DNA of 64,000 nt. It comes from Branchipolynoe longqiensis (taxonomy: Eukaryota; Annelida; Polychaeta; Phyllodocida; Polynoidae). The notes under the pieces were generated by a model. The model saw only the letters and a list, made by a program, of their open reading frames with translations. It was not told the origin of the DNA and made no database searches. Shown piece by piece: positions 20,601-31,736 of this stretch. The position numbers were made by a program, and so were the translations under genes. Numbering within the stretch: position 1 is the stretch's first letter; the number at the start of each line of letters is the position of its first letter. The stretch spans positions 29,298,363 to 29,362,362 of the forward strand of contig CM059194.1 in assembly GCA_030323885.1 (NCBI GenBank), in the 5' to 3' direction.

Positions 20601-23600
20601 TCCATAGGTGTGGCGGCCTCTGGGGATTTCCGACCAAAAACATGCGAGGCGGTGCTCGTGTACTATCAGTCCATATTCTGTGTACTATGACTGCCTGCCT
20701 GCATGCCTATATGATGAATGTATCTTTGCCTGTGTGACTGCCTGCCTGTATGAATAGTTGTATGCTTCCATGTATTATATATATGAATGTCTGTTTGGCT
20801 GAATGACTGCCTGCTTGCTTGACTGCCTATATGTTTACCGGCATATATGACTGCCTGCATGTATGTCTATTTACCTCCCTGTCTGTATGACTGCCCGTCT
20901 GTGTGCCTATATGAATGTCTTCCTTCCTGCCTGCATATATGATGGTCTGCCTCCTTGCCTGCCTGTATGTCTGTTTGCCTGTAGGACTGCCTGCCTGTAG
21001 GACTGCCTGCCTGCATGTATGTATGCCTTCCTGCCTATATGACTGTGTCTTTGCCTGTAGGACTGCCTGCCTGGTTGCCTATATGTATCTTTGCCTGCTT
21101 GTATGTGTGTATATATGTTTTACCTCGGTACTAAGCCTCAGGCTATTCGTAGCCGAGGGAGAAGGAAGCACATCCGGGTCCAGCAATTAGCATAATCACC
21201 TCGCCACGGGAGGACGTTCGTTGAGTTGCTCCGGCAGTTTTTTTTTTTATCTACAACGACGTACTAACTGTAAGTACGAGAATTGAGGATGGTACAGTTA
21301 AGTTATAATGCTTTACTGCACCTTTTGACGAAGTTTTGGAACTCACATGTTTATGTACATTACTTTTATGGGTGTTTCACGATTTGTGAAACATCGATAG
21401 AACAAAGTGCCATGTTTTTTCTTTGTTCTACAAGCTGCCCATTGCCGAACGGAGAGAGATGTGGTTGGAGCCACATTTCGTTAGGATTTATTCCTGGGTT
21501 TCTTTTAAAGATTCCCCACATTTTATAGGCGTACCTCCGAGTTTTGTAATATTTTCTCCCAACTTGTTGGCGTAGTAGCCACAGGAGGGAGAAGTGTACA
21601 GAATAGAGAGTGTGGGAGGTTACAGGTACACTGGTCCCTACCCCTCATTTGGTTTTGGTTTCGATACCATACACCTACGACATTCCGATGCCTGTGTTGG
21701 AACGGTTTAAATACGTTCTCCAGCACCGCTAAATGCAAAATTTTGGTTTGATTAACCTGTTTGTGACAGTTGGTCGAATTTGGGTCGGTTTAGTAACTTT
21801 CTTTCGATTGTTACAGAGTTCTGATGGCTATGAAGCGGAGTAAACCCGCAGCTCCTGCCCGACTCATCGCCGGTGGTGACAGTGGCGCCTACTCCGGAGC
21901 ACGTCATGTCGGAGGAGGTCAGTGGGCCAGATGCGCCAGACACGGCCCTGTCTGACCTAGAGGCCAGACTAACACGGATGCTGGAAAATAAGTTCCAGCA
22001 GTTGATTCCGGCCATGTCTCGAGTGAGGAAAATGCTGGTTCCGAAGTCTGACGACTCGCACTGGGAGGACAATGACTCGTCTCCGGAGAGAGTCCCAGTA
22101 AAGAAACGGAAGAAGGCCAAGAAGGCTGTCAGCTCGTCTGGGGACGAGTACACGCAAGCACGGAAGAAGGTTGTCAAGCGTAAAAAGAGCAAGAAATGCA
22201 AGACTAAGAAGAAGAAGAAGGACTCTTCCTCTTCAGTTTCCTCTTCGGACTCATCTACCACAGAGTCCGACTCCGATACCCAGCGTGCGGGCATGTATGC
22301 CAAAATCGGAGGGAAGGTACGCAAGAAGTGTTAAGTAGAGAAGGCCAAGAAGGTTCTCACCACCACCATGATGCAGGAAACTATTATGGGTCACTTTAAC
22401 ACCTTCAAACCCGCAGAGGTGATCACCAAACTTGGTGAGAAATACACTGGGATCAAGGGGATCCCTGATTCGGTGGTGAAAGAAATGGACAGGGATGTGA
22501 AGCTCAGTAAGGAATGCAAAAGGTTCGAGGGAGTCCTACATACAATCCATAAAGCGGTCATAGGAGCGCTCACGGCGATTGCCCCACTGGCAATCCGGAT
22601 GCAGGCAGAGAACAAGTTCTCTTCCTTGGCCAGGACTATGGATGGAGGGATTGCCATGCTTACGGCGGTGAGCAACTTCCTCTCGTACAGATGCTTTGAA
22701 AATGTGTTCAAGGCGGTCTGTATGGATGCGGGCAAGGAAGTTGCCTGATCAAAGAAGGTAATTGACAATGATGGAAAGGAATATACATTATTCTTCCCAC
22801 CAAAGGGAAACCTTTGGACAAAACAAAAAGGTTTGGTGGCCAACTTCAACACCTCTTCAAAGAGGTTGAGACAGGGTCCAAGTGTGGGAAACATATGGAC
22901 GATAAGAAGAAGGCGACCGACGCGAACACTCGGTTCAAGAAACGACAGGATTTTCGCAGTTGTCGGACCGGCAGAGAAGGATGGTCCGGGTCGGGCTACA
23001 ATTTCCAGCCCAGAGGCCGAGGCCAGCGCCAGTCATTCGGCTGGAATGAAGGGAGTCGTCCTTTCAAGAGGGAGTACACTCCCAACAAGCCATTCCCTCG
23101 TCCAGGGAACAAGTAGAGGTTGCGACACAAACTCCAATGGCCACAGAAACACCTGTAAACAATTTTCAAGCTGGGAACATTCAGAATTGTTTAAATGACT
23201 GGAGAAATATTACCGATAATTTAACAATTCTAAGTATTGTTGAGGGAATACGAATTCCCTTTATAGAACAAACCCTACCGGAAACAATTCCCTGTCCTTA
23301 TCGTTTTGATCTAAACGAGAGAGAAGCATTAGATAAACAGGTGTTGGAATTTTGTCAGAAAGGAATTATAGAGCCCGTGGTCCATGTGACAGGCAAATTT
23401 GTTTCAACCATATTTTCACGACCCAAGCCGAATGGGGATGTCCGAATGATTCTGGATCTGACTAGGCTTAACAAATTGGTTAAATATAAACATTTTAAGA
23501 TGTTTTCTCTCGAAACGGCAAGGGACTTAGTAACGAAAGGTTTGTGGCTTGCTAGTGTGGATCTTAAAGATGCCTACTACACACTTCCAATTTACAAACA

Positions 23601-26600
23601 AGATAGGAAATTTCTGCGTTTTGTTTGGAATGATCAACTCTATGAGTTCACCTGTATGCCAAATGGCTTAGCTTGTGCCCCTCGCTTGTTTACTAAGCTG
23701 CTGAAACCTATATTTTCATTGATGTCAAGGAAAGGACATATTATGTTCCCATATATTGACGATTCTTTCATTGTTGCACAATCAAAGGCAGATTGTCAAA
23801 AGGGAGTAGATGATCTCTGTGCAATTTTCACTAAATTAGGATTTTACATCCATGACAAGAAGTCAGTTTTTACCCCAACAACACGCTTGAAATGTTTGGG
23901 GTTTCTGTTAGACACAGACAAAATGATGGTGTCATTAACGCAGCAGAAGCTAGATAACTTTCGAAACAGCAGACCAATTGTTGCAGTTAACTAGGCCAAA
24001 GATTAGGCAGGTTGCAGTATTAATTGGAATTATGATAGCCTATGCTCCAGCTATCCTATATGGGAAAGCTCACATTAAGTCACTAGAGATAGACAAGAAT
24101 TTAGCATTAGTGCGTACAAAAGGGAATTTTGAAAGGAAAATGACTATTTCAACAGAAGGTTTAGAAGATATTAAGTGGTGGTATGCTAACATTAATTCTT
24201 CTCCCAATCCGATTCGAATGGGCGAGCCCAACACTGTTGTTACCACAGATGCGTCATTAGACGGATGGGGTGCTCATAGAGATCATCAAGCAACTGGAGG
24301 ACTATGGTTAGATGATGAAATTTCAGACCATATTAATGTTCTAGAACTTTATCTGGGTTGATGCAGTTTAGTGCATATACCAAAGTTTCATGTCAGAGTT
24401 TTGACAGATAACACCACAGCGATGACTTACATTCGTAACATGGGAGGGACTAGGTCCAAACCGTGTAACAGGATAGCAAAATTGATTTGGAATTGGGCTC
24501 AAGAGCAAAACATATGGCTAACTGGAGCGGATATCCCTGGTAGTCAGAACACTTTAGCAGACAAGAAAAGTAAACATTTTCATTATCATTTAGAGTGGTC
24601 GTTGAGTGACAACATTTTTGAACAAATTTGTCTTAAATGGGGAAGACCACAAGTAGATTTGTTTGCATCACGAAACAACTACAAGATTTCTAAATATGTT
24701 TCGTGGCATCCAGAGCCGAATGCTTGGCGAGTGGATGCATTCTCATTGGTTTGGGATAATAAATTTTATTATATTTTCCCACCCTTCAGCATTATCAGCA
24801 GAGTGGCTAGGAAGATCAGAATGGATCGCACACATGCTATTCTGATCGTGCCCGAATGGGACAGACAGCCATGGCTAGCGGCAGTGGCGTTGGGAGCGAG
24901 AGACAGTCTCAGATTCCCAAGAGAACGCAGAAACCTACAACATCAAGGACCGCTAACAACTCACGGAGACGTGTCGACAACACCCCTTCTGGCATTCCTT
25001 TTTTGAATAAACATTTACAGCAATTTGGACTGGACAAAATTACCCAACAAAGGCTGGTGTCCCATGCCTGGAGGAAAGGAACAGTAAAATTATATACTAG
25101 CTATTTAAAGAAGTGGGGACTTCATTGTCTACTTAAGAAAGTTAAGCCCTTAAGGCCTACAATAGCCCAGGTAGTGAGATTTCTGAGGATGTTAAAGGAT
25201 GAAGGGTTAGGTTTTGGGGCGATTAATGCAGTGAGATGTGCATTATCTATTATCTTACCGAGAGTAGATGGACAGACGATTGGTAAACACCAGGTGATAC
25301 AATGGTTCTTAAGGTCGGTTTACGAAAGGAATCCGCCCAAACCAAAATATAATTGATCTTGGGATGTATCGATAGTTTTTAGGTTGTTTAAGTCTTGGCC
25401 TAGTAATAATCATTTAGGCATAAAAGAACTAGGATTTAAGTTACTATTACTGCTGGTTACAGGTCATAGAGGACAGACCATTGTAGCTTTGTCTCTAGAT
25501 GGACTGGAGATTGACCGAAAAGAGGCGACGGTTGATTTACAACAGTTATTAAAATCAAACCACACAGGAGACCCACTGTCCACAGTACATGTGAGTAGTT
25601 TCCTGGATGATCAACAACTTTGTGTAGTGTCAGCCATACGGGCTTATATATCCAAGACAAAAGGAATACGAAATTCAAGACAGCTTTTGATGAGCTTTAT
25701 TAAACCACACCAGGTGATCTCGAGAGACACACTCGCAAGATGGACCATTAAAGTGCTTAAGGCCGCAGGGGTCGATACGCTTCTCATTCAACAAGAGGAG
25801 CTATGGTCTCGAAGGCACGACAACTAGGGATCTCAGTTAAGAGAATCCTACCACATGCAGGCTGGAATACAGCTAGATCGTTTGCAAAACATTACAACAA
25901 ACGACTAGAGAAGTCAAGCGGCCTAGCGACATGCTTGCTCACCAATTAACATTACAGGTGAGAAGCTAACAAGTATATTTGGTTTGATACTACTGTATAC
26001 TAAATTGAAATGGATTAAGGATAAAAATGATGTTACGTAAAAGTCTCCCTCATCTACGAGTAGCCTGAGGCTTAGTACCGAGGTAAAATAGGATAGTTAT
26101 GCGAATCTTACCTGGGTACAGATGATGGATAACTGTTCTTTTCCCGAGGTACAAGCCTCGGATAGTCGTGGGCTAGGGCCCGCCCACCCAACCCTACCAC
26201 AACTATTACGTTACTTGTGCCAAGACGAAAACATTGAAGTATCCATAGAAGTTTAAGATAATTTTTATCCTGAATAAGTAGGTAAAGATTGCTGGACCCG
26301 TATGTGCTTCCTTCTCCCTAGCCCACAACTATCTGAGGCTTGTACCTCGGGGAAAACAACAGTTATCCATCATCTGTAAGATTCGTATAACTAGACTATA
26401 TGCCTGTGTGTATGTCTGTATACCTGCCTGTATGTTTATTTGGCTCCCTCCCATCCTCCCACTCTCACTCCTTTCCTTTCTGTCTGTCTCCACCCACTCA
26501 TTTCCTCCTTCCTTCCCTCCCTCCTTCCTTGCCTCTCTCTCCGGACGGACTGATAGTACACAAAGGCCACCTAGCCTTATCTTGGGCGCCGGCAAGCCCC

Positions 26601-29600
26601 ATTGGCAGTAACACATAAAGGGCTGGTTTTATATAGACCTAACTTAGGTAAATATAGTAAAAGGATTCTAACCACGTTGTAAATATGTAGGCCATATCCT
26701 AATCGTTGTTTGATTGTACAGCGCCTTAGAAGAGTGTCTGCTAGTGAGAATCACTATTAAATTTACATTATTATCAAATATTTGTTTTCTAGTTGGCATG
26801 TTCGTACAAAAGCTAACATCGAACGGGTCCGACGAGATGAAGCCAAGGCAGCCGAAGAGGAGAAAGCCAAGCAAACACGAATAGCAATAGCAGTAAGTTA
26901 GTAACACCGTTATATAAAGTATGTTCTCGTATTGATCTCCTGTTTAATGTATAGCTTGTTGTGTATCATGTTTAAAACAGTTTTGGACGCTGTCATAATT
27001 ACATCATCATCATTATGTATAATATATATATTTTTTGTAATGTATTACTAGTTTCCCTGTTCATAGATAATATAAACCACTTTCATTAAATCCATTATTC
27101 CAATGCTAATCGCAGAATTGTTCCACTATTGATATTGTGGACTAAAAACCTGTATCAGAATGTTTAGAGCGCCTCATGTTCCCAGTAACTACAAAAGCTG
27201 AACATTCCTTCACTTCAATGATCAGATAAGGACCGATGTTTCCAACGTGATATTAACCTTATCTAAATAACGTAGGGAAACTCGAAACACGCAGGGGGAG
27301 GGGGTGATGAGTTTAATGAAACAGAGAATACATATATTTCGTGTTTAGTAATATATTTGCTTTTCTTAACAATAACAGTGCAATATATCAACACGACATT
27401 GAGTGTTAGCTAGTGTGTTTTTTGTGTGTTGTAGATACAGCTTTCCACGTCAGAGATTTGTTTGTGATACCGTAGTGGTTCACAACATTACAATGAATAC
27501 CGCTTTTTCAGGAACAAGAGGCGAGAACTGCTTTGTTGCGACAGCGAGCAGTGCAACGAGCTGTAGCAGCCGGCGACGCACCCGCACCCGGCGACGCACC
27601 CGGCGACGCACCCGCACCCGCACCCGCACCCGACAGCGCAGAGCCGAGCACCCCAGCGGAGGCTCAGAAGCAGGTCCAGGTCTTCAACGAAGGGCAGCAC
27701 ATTAACTTCTGGCGGGAATTCGAGGATGGGGTACCTATACCGACTCTTCTTATACAAGTGCTGCATGATGGGTATCTCCGTCCTGATATGGCCTTAGATG
27801 TTGCTAGGACGTCAAACAACAACAACAAACAAACAAACTGAGGGCTATCTTTTAACAGAGAAAAGAAAAGAAAGAAAAAGAATTATGCTGGTAGCAATTA
27901 TGGTCGCTTGCAAAGTGAAATCTGGAATGAATGGAAAACATTTCCTTACAAATAATTTGGAATATATGTCATGATTTTTAGCTGCATTGCCATACGAATA
28001 CTCTGTTAATAGTGTCGTGGGGTGGGGGGTGTTTTTGCAAATGGAACGTATTGTCTAGAGCAGGTTTTGAACCCACATTTCTTGCTATTCTCGGGCTAGC
28101 GTCCTAACCATTAGACTATATAAGCTCTCTGATGCAATCATCCAATCCAGTATACTCTGCTACACTAGTATAACATAATGTTATAATAATCTTTTGTTAT
28201 ACTTGAGGAATACAATATATATCAAGATTCATTAAACAACAATCTGGACACACAGGTCTAACGACTTTTGGACCAGGGAAGACCTAAGAAAACCTAAATA
28301 AAATACCAAATGCATTGCTATCACAATAGAGATTATGGTTTAATTTAAACAAAATCTAATTTCACAGACATCAGCTACTGGTACAAATGCTGAATATGAG
28401 AAGGAAAAGAAGGACGAAAAGGAAAAACAAGAGCAGGCCATAGGTCTTCTAACATACCTTGGACAGAGCTCATCGGAGCGACTCGGTAAGAATGTTGTCA
28501 TGTTGAATACCCTGACTCTGTCTCCTTTTCTGCAGTTGTTATATTAATAACAGACAAGGATCTTTTGGCCATATGGCCCTTCCCAATGACCAAACATTCA
28601 TCTTCAGCAGTAATGAAAGGTGAGGCAGGGTATAGTTTTATTCCGTATCCACTGCTGATTTGGTATGCCTCTATCAAGATGTCTATGGCACCTCGTATTC
28701 CAAGCTGGTCACCCATCCAAGTACTGACGGTATATCTTATTTCTGGTTTATCTTTGTCACAGGTACGACTAATGCATCTAGGCAATCGTTTCCATGATAA
28801 ATAAATCTTCAGACAAATGAATGTTTGTGGAACTTTTTTAAAGGAATGAATCTTGGTGAAACCATGGATGAGTCTCCTCTGTAGTGTGTTTTGGAACCCT
28901 AAAATAGTTATTCTTGATCTATAACTCCTATCAATTATCATTATTAATATCATTGGTCTGAAAGTCCAATTCTCCTTCACTTTTTCTTCGATTTTACTTG
29001 CTTGTGAAATAAACAAAATACTACTAGATTTCATCATCCTAGTTTATATAGTGCGTCGTCAAACATTGTGGCTAAAATATCCAATGAAATGTTAATATTT
29101 CTTTTTAAACGAAACGAAACTGAATTAAAACTTATCTATTACTTGTTTGGTTGTTTTTGTGCAGAAAACAAACCGTGGTATCAACTCCCTGGTGAGAAAC
29201 GTGCCGATGTGCAAGAGGAAGCGAGTAAGCCAAGCATTAAAAAGAAGGTGTAAGTTCACAACAGATTTGTCCTACCCTGACTCTGTCCCCGTCTCTTGCA
29301 GTTGTTATATTAATAACAGATTATACCCTGTCGGCATGTTATCGCCCAAGGATCTTTTGGCCACAAGACCCTTTCCAATGACCAAGAATTCATCTTTAGC
29401 AGTAATGAAAGGTGGGGCAGGGTATAATTTTATTCCTTATCCATGCCTGATTTGATATGTCTCTATCAAGATGTCTATGGCACTTCATATTCTAAGCTGG
29501 TCACCCATCCATGTACTGACGAGACTCAAGTACTCACTAGTGATTTGGTAGGCTATTAATTTTAGCCTTATCAGGATGTCGACAGCACCTTATATTCCTA

Positions 29601-31323
29601 GGGCACCTTGTATTCCCAGGTGGGTTACCCATTCAAGTATTGATGAAACTCAACTATTACTTATCCACTACTAATTTGTATACCATAAGCCTGTATCTGG
29701 ATGTCTAGGGCACCTTGCATTCCCAGGTTGTCACATATCCAAGTATTGATGAAACTCAACTATTACTTATCTACGACTGATTTGATATGCTATAAGCCTG
29801 TATCGGGATGTCTAGGGCACCTCATCTTCCCAGATAGTCAGGCATCCAAATACAGGCGAAGTTCAACATTGCTTTACATTTAGGGAAACTATTTCTCAGC
29901 GAAATTACTGATTTCAGCGAAAACTCAATGAGGGGCGGGGGGAGGGGAATCTGAACTCATGTTCAACCTACAAAGACTGAGAGCAGATGGTTTAAAAAAA
30001 TATTTCCGGGGGGGGGGGGAATGCCCCAGACCCCCCCCTAGTTTTTCAGGGATTTTTTTCAAATACATTTTTGTCACTGGGACCCCTGAACATTGCTAAT
30101 CGGACGAGAACTGGTATTTTGTATGTGATGTTGCGTATGTTATTGTTCATGGCCAATCGTGTTCTCCATTTCAGTGACGAACGTGACAAAAAACGGAAGC
30201 ATGCCTGCGATCCTATAAAGACGATGAATGAGTATTTGGAGAAGAAACAGAAACTAGAAGATCAGCAAAGTGGAAATGACAAACCCAAAGTGAGTCGTGG
30301 AAATATGCTCTATAAGAATTATACAAGTATAATAGCCTGGATTATCCATCCTGTTCACTTGCACTCCCCTCAGTCATCGCCAGGGCCACATTCAGGCTAC
30401 GCCTGAGTCAACTCGGAGACGGCTCGCTTTTCAAATAGGAAGCGAAAAGCCTCCAAAAAGGCTGTGTGTCAGCCAATCAGAGCTGTTCTTTCAATTTCAA
30501 ATGGCTGCATGTTTTTTTTGCTGTGTAAATATTGTAATTTGGTTTAAATCAAAATAGTAAGTATATGTTTGTATTTTTAATTACATATATATTTTTTTCT
30601 AATCAACAATGTACGGTAAAATCCCTTTTAATGGGGACATGCGCATTGTTCCTTAGCATTTAAAGTTGCATATTCCGATGGTTTTGAATTTTATCACTTT
30701 CTGAGATAAATATATTAGGCTGATCATTATAATCTACCTTACTTTAGCTTGGGATAACTTTTATATTAAATGGCTAACTTCTGATATATTTGACACTATA
30801 GGCTTCAGTAGTAACAGGTTCTATTAAATTGCCGTTAAAAAATCCCTCCTGTGTGGTGACAAATGCTAAATAAATGCACCATTATAAGTTAGAAATGCAG
30901 AACTAAATCTAGATGATTGTTTTGGTTTTGACAATTTGATGTTTTCATCGGCCTATGCAACTTTCAATGAATCGGTTCCTTCAAAAGACTATTTCATTCC
31001 GTAGACAGCAAAAGGCCTTTTTTCTTTCCCCACTTTGGTAGGAAAAGAAGCACAAACACAGGCGGACTGAATCGCACAGTGGCGGGAAGAAGAGCAACGG
31101 GTCCAAGTCGATGGAGCAGCTCCGTGCGGAGCGGCTGCAGCGGGAGAAGGCGGAGCGGGCCCGGACCGAGGACCTGCTGGCCAGACTGCGGGGGGAGAAG
31201 CCGGCGCCACAACCACAGGAGGAGCCGGATGAGAGGAAGCGCGGCTACAACTCGCAGTTCAACCCCGACCTGGTGCGCCGTCCCAGGCCCAGGCACGCGA
31301 CATACAGCGGCAGCACCAACTGA
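17643..31323 (+). CDS. LENG1: LENG1 homologue (leukocyte receptor cluster member 1-like, CIR_N domain protein), 7 exons
   Basis: Nuclear protein of the LENG1 family; its N-terminal CIR_N-type segment occurs in splicing and transcription co-factors, but exact function is not established here. Exons: 17643-17665, 26793-26892, 27512-27730, 28368-28485, 29165-29249, 30175-30289, 31042-31323. All junctions are GT-AG with matching phases, giving 942 nt (313 residues plus TGA); the human protein is about 264. Exon 1 gives MNILPKK; the junction with exon 2 gives [20 protein letters not shown]. Later hallmarks are [57 protein letters not shown] and [16 protein letters not shown]. Exon 3 has an expanded Gly-Asp-Ala-Pro tract that accounts for much of the extra length. 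Intron 1 is 9.1 kb and holds a whole DIRS element. The gene looks intact. Confidence 0.95.
18047..18715 (+). mobile_element. MITE, GGTACCCCAG family, copy A (in LENG1 intron 1)
   Basis: About 665 bp bounded by inverted ends GGTACCCCAG and CTGGGGTACC, each next to TA, the likely 2-bp target duplication. No coding capacity. Two inverted relatives lie at 41177-42449 and 42450-43091 and share the whole interior (for example GGAGGTCGCAAGAAGTTGTA and AGTTGCGATTCCAGTTGTAG). Confidence 0.85.
19330..20075. repeat. Tandem duplication of a ~395-bp segment in LENG1 intron 1
   Basis: Segments at about 19330-19725 and 19735-20075 align throughout (AATATAATAAAA, GCCGCCATYTTGTCTTTTTG, CTGGAACCAGAG, GTTCACCCCT, GTGAATYTTTTATCTA). 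A weaker third copy of the first part appears at about 18950-19110 (GCTGCCATCTTGG). No coding capacity. Confidence 0.75.
20680..21117. repeat. Degenerate simple repeat (CTGCCTGTATGT/GACTGCCTGCCT type)
   Basis: Long degenerate array of CTGCCTG, TATGTCTGTTTGCCTG and TATATGACTGCCTGCCTG-like words directly left of the DIRS element end. Similar words continue on the other side of the element at 26400-26440, so the element appears to split one array. Confidence 0.85.
21118..21187 (+). repeat. Left inverted terminal repeat of the DIRS element
   Basis: CTCGGTACTAAGCCTCAGGC and following through CCGGGTCCAGCAAT. Inverted copies of its parts lie at 26044-26088 and 26287-26350. Confidence 0.8.
21873..23116 (+). 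pseudogene. DIRS ORF1 (gag-like), interrupted by in-frame stops
   Basis: Begins at or before the Met at 21873. An N-terminal acidic segment is followed by a strongly basic Lys/Ser-rich nuclear-localisation-like stretch ([37 protein letters not shown]). The same frame continues past a TAA at 22332-22334 into an alpha-helical domain ([37 protein letters not shown]) and past a TGA at 22746-22748 into an Arg/Gly-rich tail. The length and order fit a DIRS gag-like protein. I recognise no zinc knuckle. Confidence 0.65.
23137..24590 (+). pseudogene. DIRS reverse transcriptase-RNase H, frameshifted
   Basis: RT blocks: [35 protein letters not shown] (catalytic Asp), [16 protein letters not shown], and YIDDSFIVA (YIDD at 23752-23763). 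A frame change near 23985 and a stop at 24359 separate the RNase H parts: [45 protein letters not shown] and TLADKKSK. The usual LELxAV motif is spoiled. This is a DIRS1/PAT-type RT, clearly different from the CYLDDFVG type in the other copies. Confidence 0.85.
24856..25935 (+). pseudogene. DIRS tyrosine recombinase, broken by a stop and a frameshift
   Basis: The core-binding domain ([20 protein letters not shown]) stops at a TGA at 25354. The catalytic domain continues in another frame from 25384 with the first Arg in [16 protein letters not shown]. After a frame change near 25785 come the His-x-x-Arg ([16 protein letters not shown]), [10 protein letters not shown] with Trp, and KHYNKRL with the Tyr. 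The catalytic residues are therefore visible, but the gene is not translatable as one frame. Confidence 0.75.
26044..26395. repeat. DIRS right ITR and self-complementary region
   Basis: 26044-26088 is the complement of the left terminus. Beyond it two arms are mutually inverted: about 26092-26190 (GATGATGGATAACTGTTCTT, CGAGGTACAAGCCTCGGATA) and about 26305-26395 (AACTATCTGAGGCTTGTACC, AACAGTTATCCATCATCTG). The loop includes GATTGCTGGACCCGTATGTG, complementary to the inner left terminus. Such regions let DIRS cDNA close into a circle. Confidence 0.75.
26400..26545. repeat. Simple repeat right of the DIRS element
   Basis: CCTGTGTGTATGTCTGTATA and CCTGCCTGTATG words, then pyrimidine-rich CCTCCTTCCTTCCCTCC runs. 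Apparently the continuation of the array at 20680-21117. Confidence 0.7.
27781..27837 (+). mobile_element. SINE 3'-tail fragment
   Basis: TCCTGATATGGCCTTAGATG, TTGCTAGGACG and an AACAACAACAAACAAAC tail. It matches the tail of the family seen full length at 45915-46251. Located 50 bases after LENG1 exon 3. Confidence 0.75.
28055..28130 (-). repeat. tRNA-like sequence (SINE head or tRNA pseudogene)
   Basis: On the minus strand an A-box-like TAGTCTAATGGTTAGG is followed about 35 bases later by a B-box-like GGGTTCAAAACC, spaced as in a tRNA gene. The acceptor stem pairs poorly, so a functional tRNA is unlikely. It lies in LENG1 intron 3. Confidence 0.45.
28540..29850 (-). repeat. 5S rRNA-like fragments and tandem repeats in LENG1 introns 4 and 5
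   Basis: Five short stretches read, in complement, like the 3' part of 5S rRNA (AGTACTTGGATGGGTGACCA, then GGAATAC and GGTGC): about 28680-28728, 29471-29520, 29601-29645, 29706-29752 and 29808-29850. The first two sit in a larger ~190-bp duplicated block (TTTTGGCCATATGGCCCTTC, CAGCAGTAATGAAAGGTG) at 28540-28730 and 29310-29520, split by LENG1 exon 5. The last three are ~105-bp tandem units. The 5' half of 5S rRNA is absent, so these are not genes. Possibly a 5S-derived SINE. Confidence 0.55.
30661..30964 (+). mobile_element. MITE, AAAGTTGCATA family (LENG1 intron 6)
   Basis: Starts TAAAGTTGCATATTCCGATG and ends CATCGGCCTATGCAACTTT, an inverted repeat of about 20 bases. Interior shared with copies at 37948-38292 and 47516-47880 (GTTTTGGTTTTGA, GAGATAAATATATTAG, AACAGGTTCTATTAAATTG). 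No ORF. Confidence 0.8.
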
Positions 31324-31329
31324 GTCTGC

Positions 31330-31735
31330 TCATTGGGTTCTACGGAGTCTGTGCATCGGCTTCCACTGAGTCTGTGTAGCGCGGCTTCCACTGAGCCTGT
31401 GCATCGGCTTCCACTGAGCCTGCGCATTGGGTTCTACTCAGTCTGTGCATCGGATTCCACTGAGTCTGTGCATCGGATTCCACTGGGTGCGTAGCGCGGG
31501 TTCCACTGAGTCTGCACAGCGCGGGTTCCACTGAATCTGCACAGCGCGGGTTCCACTGAATCTGCACAGCAGCTTCCACTGAGTCTGTGCAGCGCATGTT
31601 CATCTGAGTTTGACCAGCGTGGCTTCCACTGACTCTGCACAGCGCAGGTTCTACTGAGTGTGCAGCGCGTGTTCTACCAAGTCTGTGCAGTGCAGCTTCT
31701 ACCAAGTCTGCGCAGTGACTCTCAGTCTGCACAGC
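31330..31735. repeat. Minisatellite in the LENG1 3' UTR
   Basis: Roughly 15 degenerate copies of a 24-28 bp unit around GGTTCCACTGAGTCTGCACA begin immediately after the LENG1 stop codon and continue to the next transposon. The long minus-strand ORF here is only the repeat read in another frame. Confidence 0.85.
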
Positions 31736-31736
31736 A

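Larger units (their letters stand above)
21118..26395 (+). mobile_element. DIRS-type retrotransposon with inverted terminal repeats and internal complementary region
   Basis: Contains gag-like ORF1, RT/RNase H and tyrosine recombinase, all damaged by stops or frameshifts. The left end (21118-21187) reads TTTACCTCGGTACTAAGCCT; its reverse complement recurs at 26044-26088 (GCCTGAGGCTTAGTACCGAG). The inner end piece GCACATCCGGGTCCAGCAAT recurs inverted at 26287-26310. The right end folds on itself (26092-26395). Inverted terminal repeats plus a complementary region next to the right end are the hallmark of DIRS1-type elements. The protein sequence is only distantly related to copies 1-3, so this is a separate lineage. 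Confidence 0.85.

Noticed and set aside
20915..21190. Cys/Leu-rich ORF resembling a membrane protein
   Set aside because: Direct translation of the CTGCCTG-type simple repeat.
28055..28130. Functional tRNA gene
   Set aside because: A and B boxes are visible, but the acceptor stem does not pair well; kept as a tRNA-like repeat.
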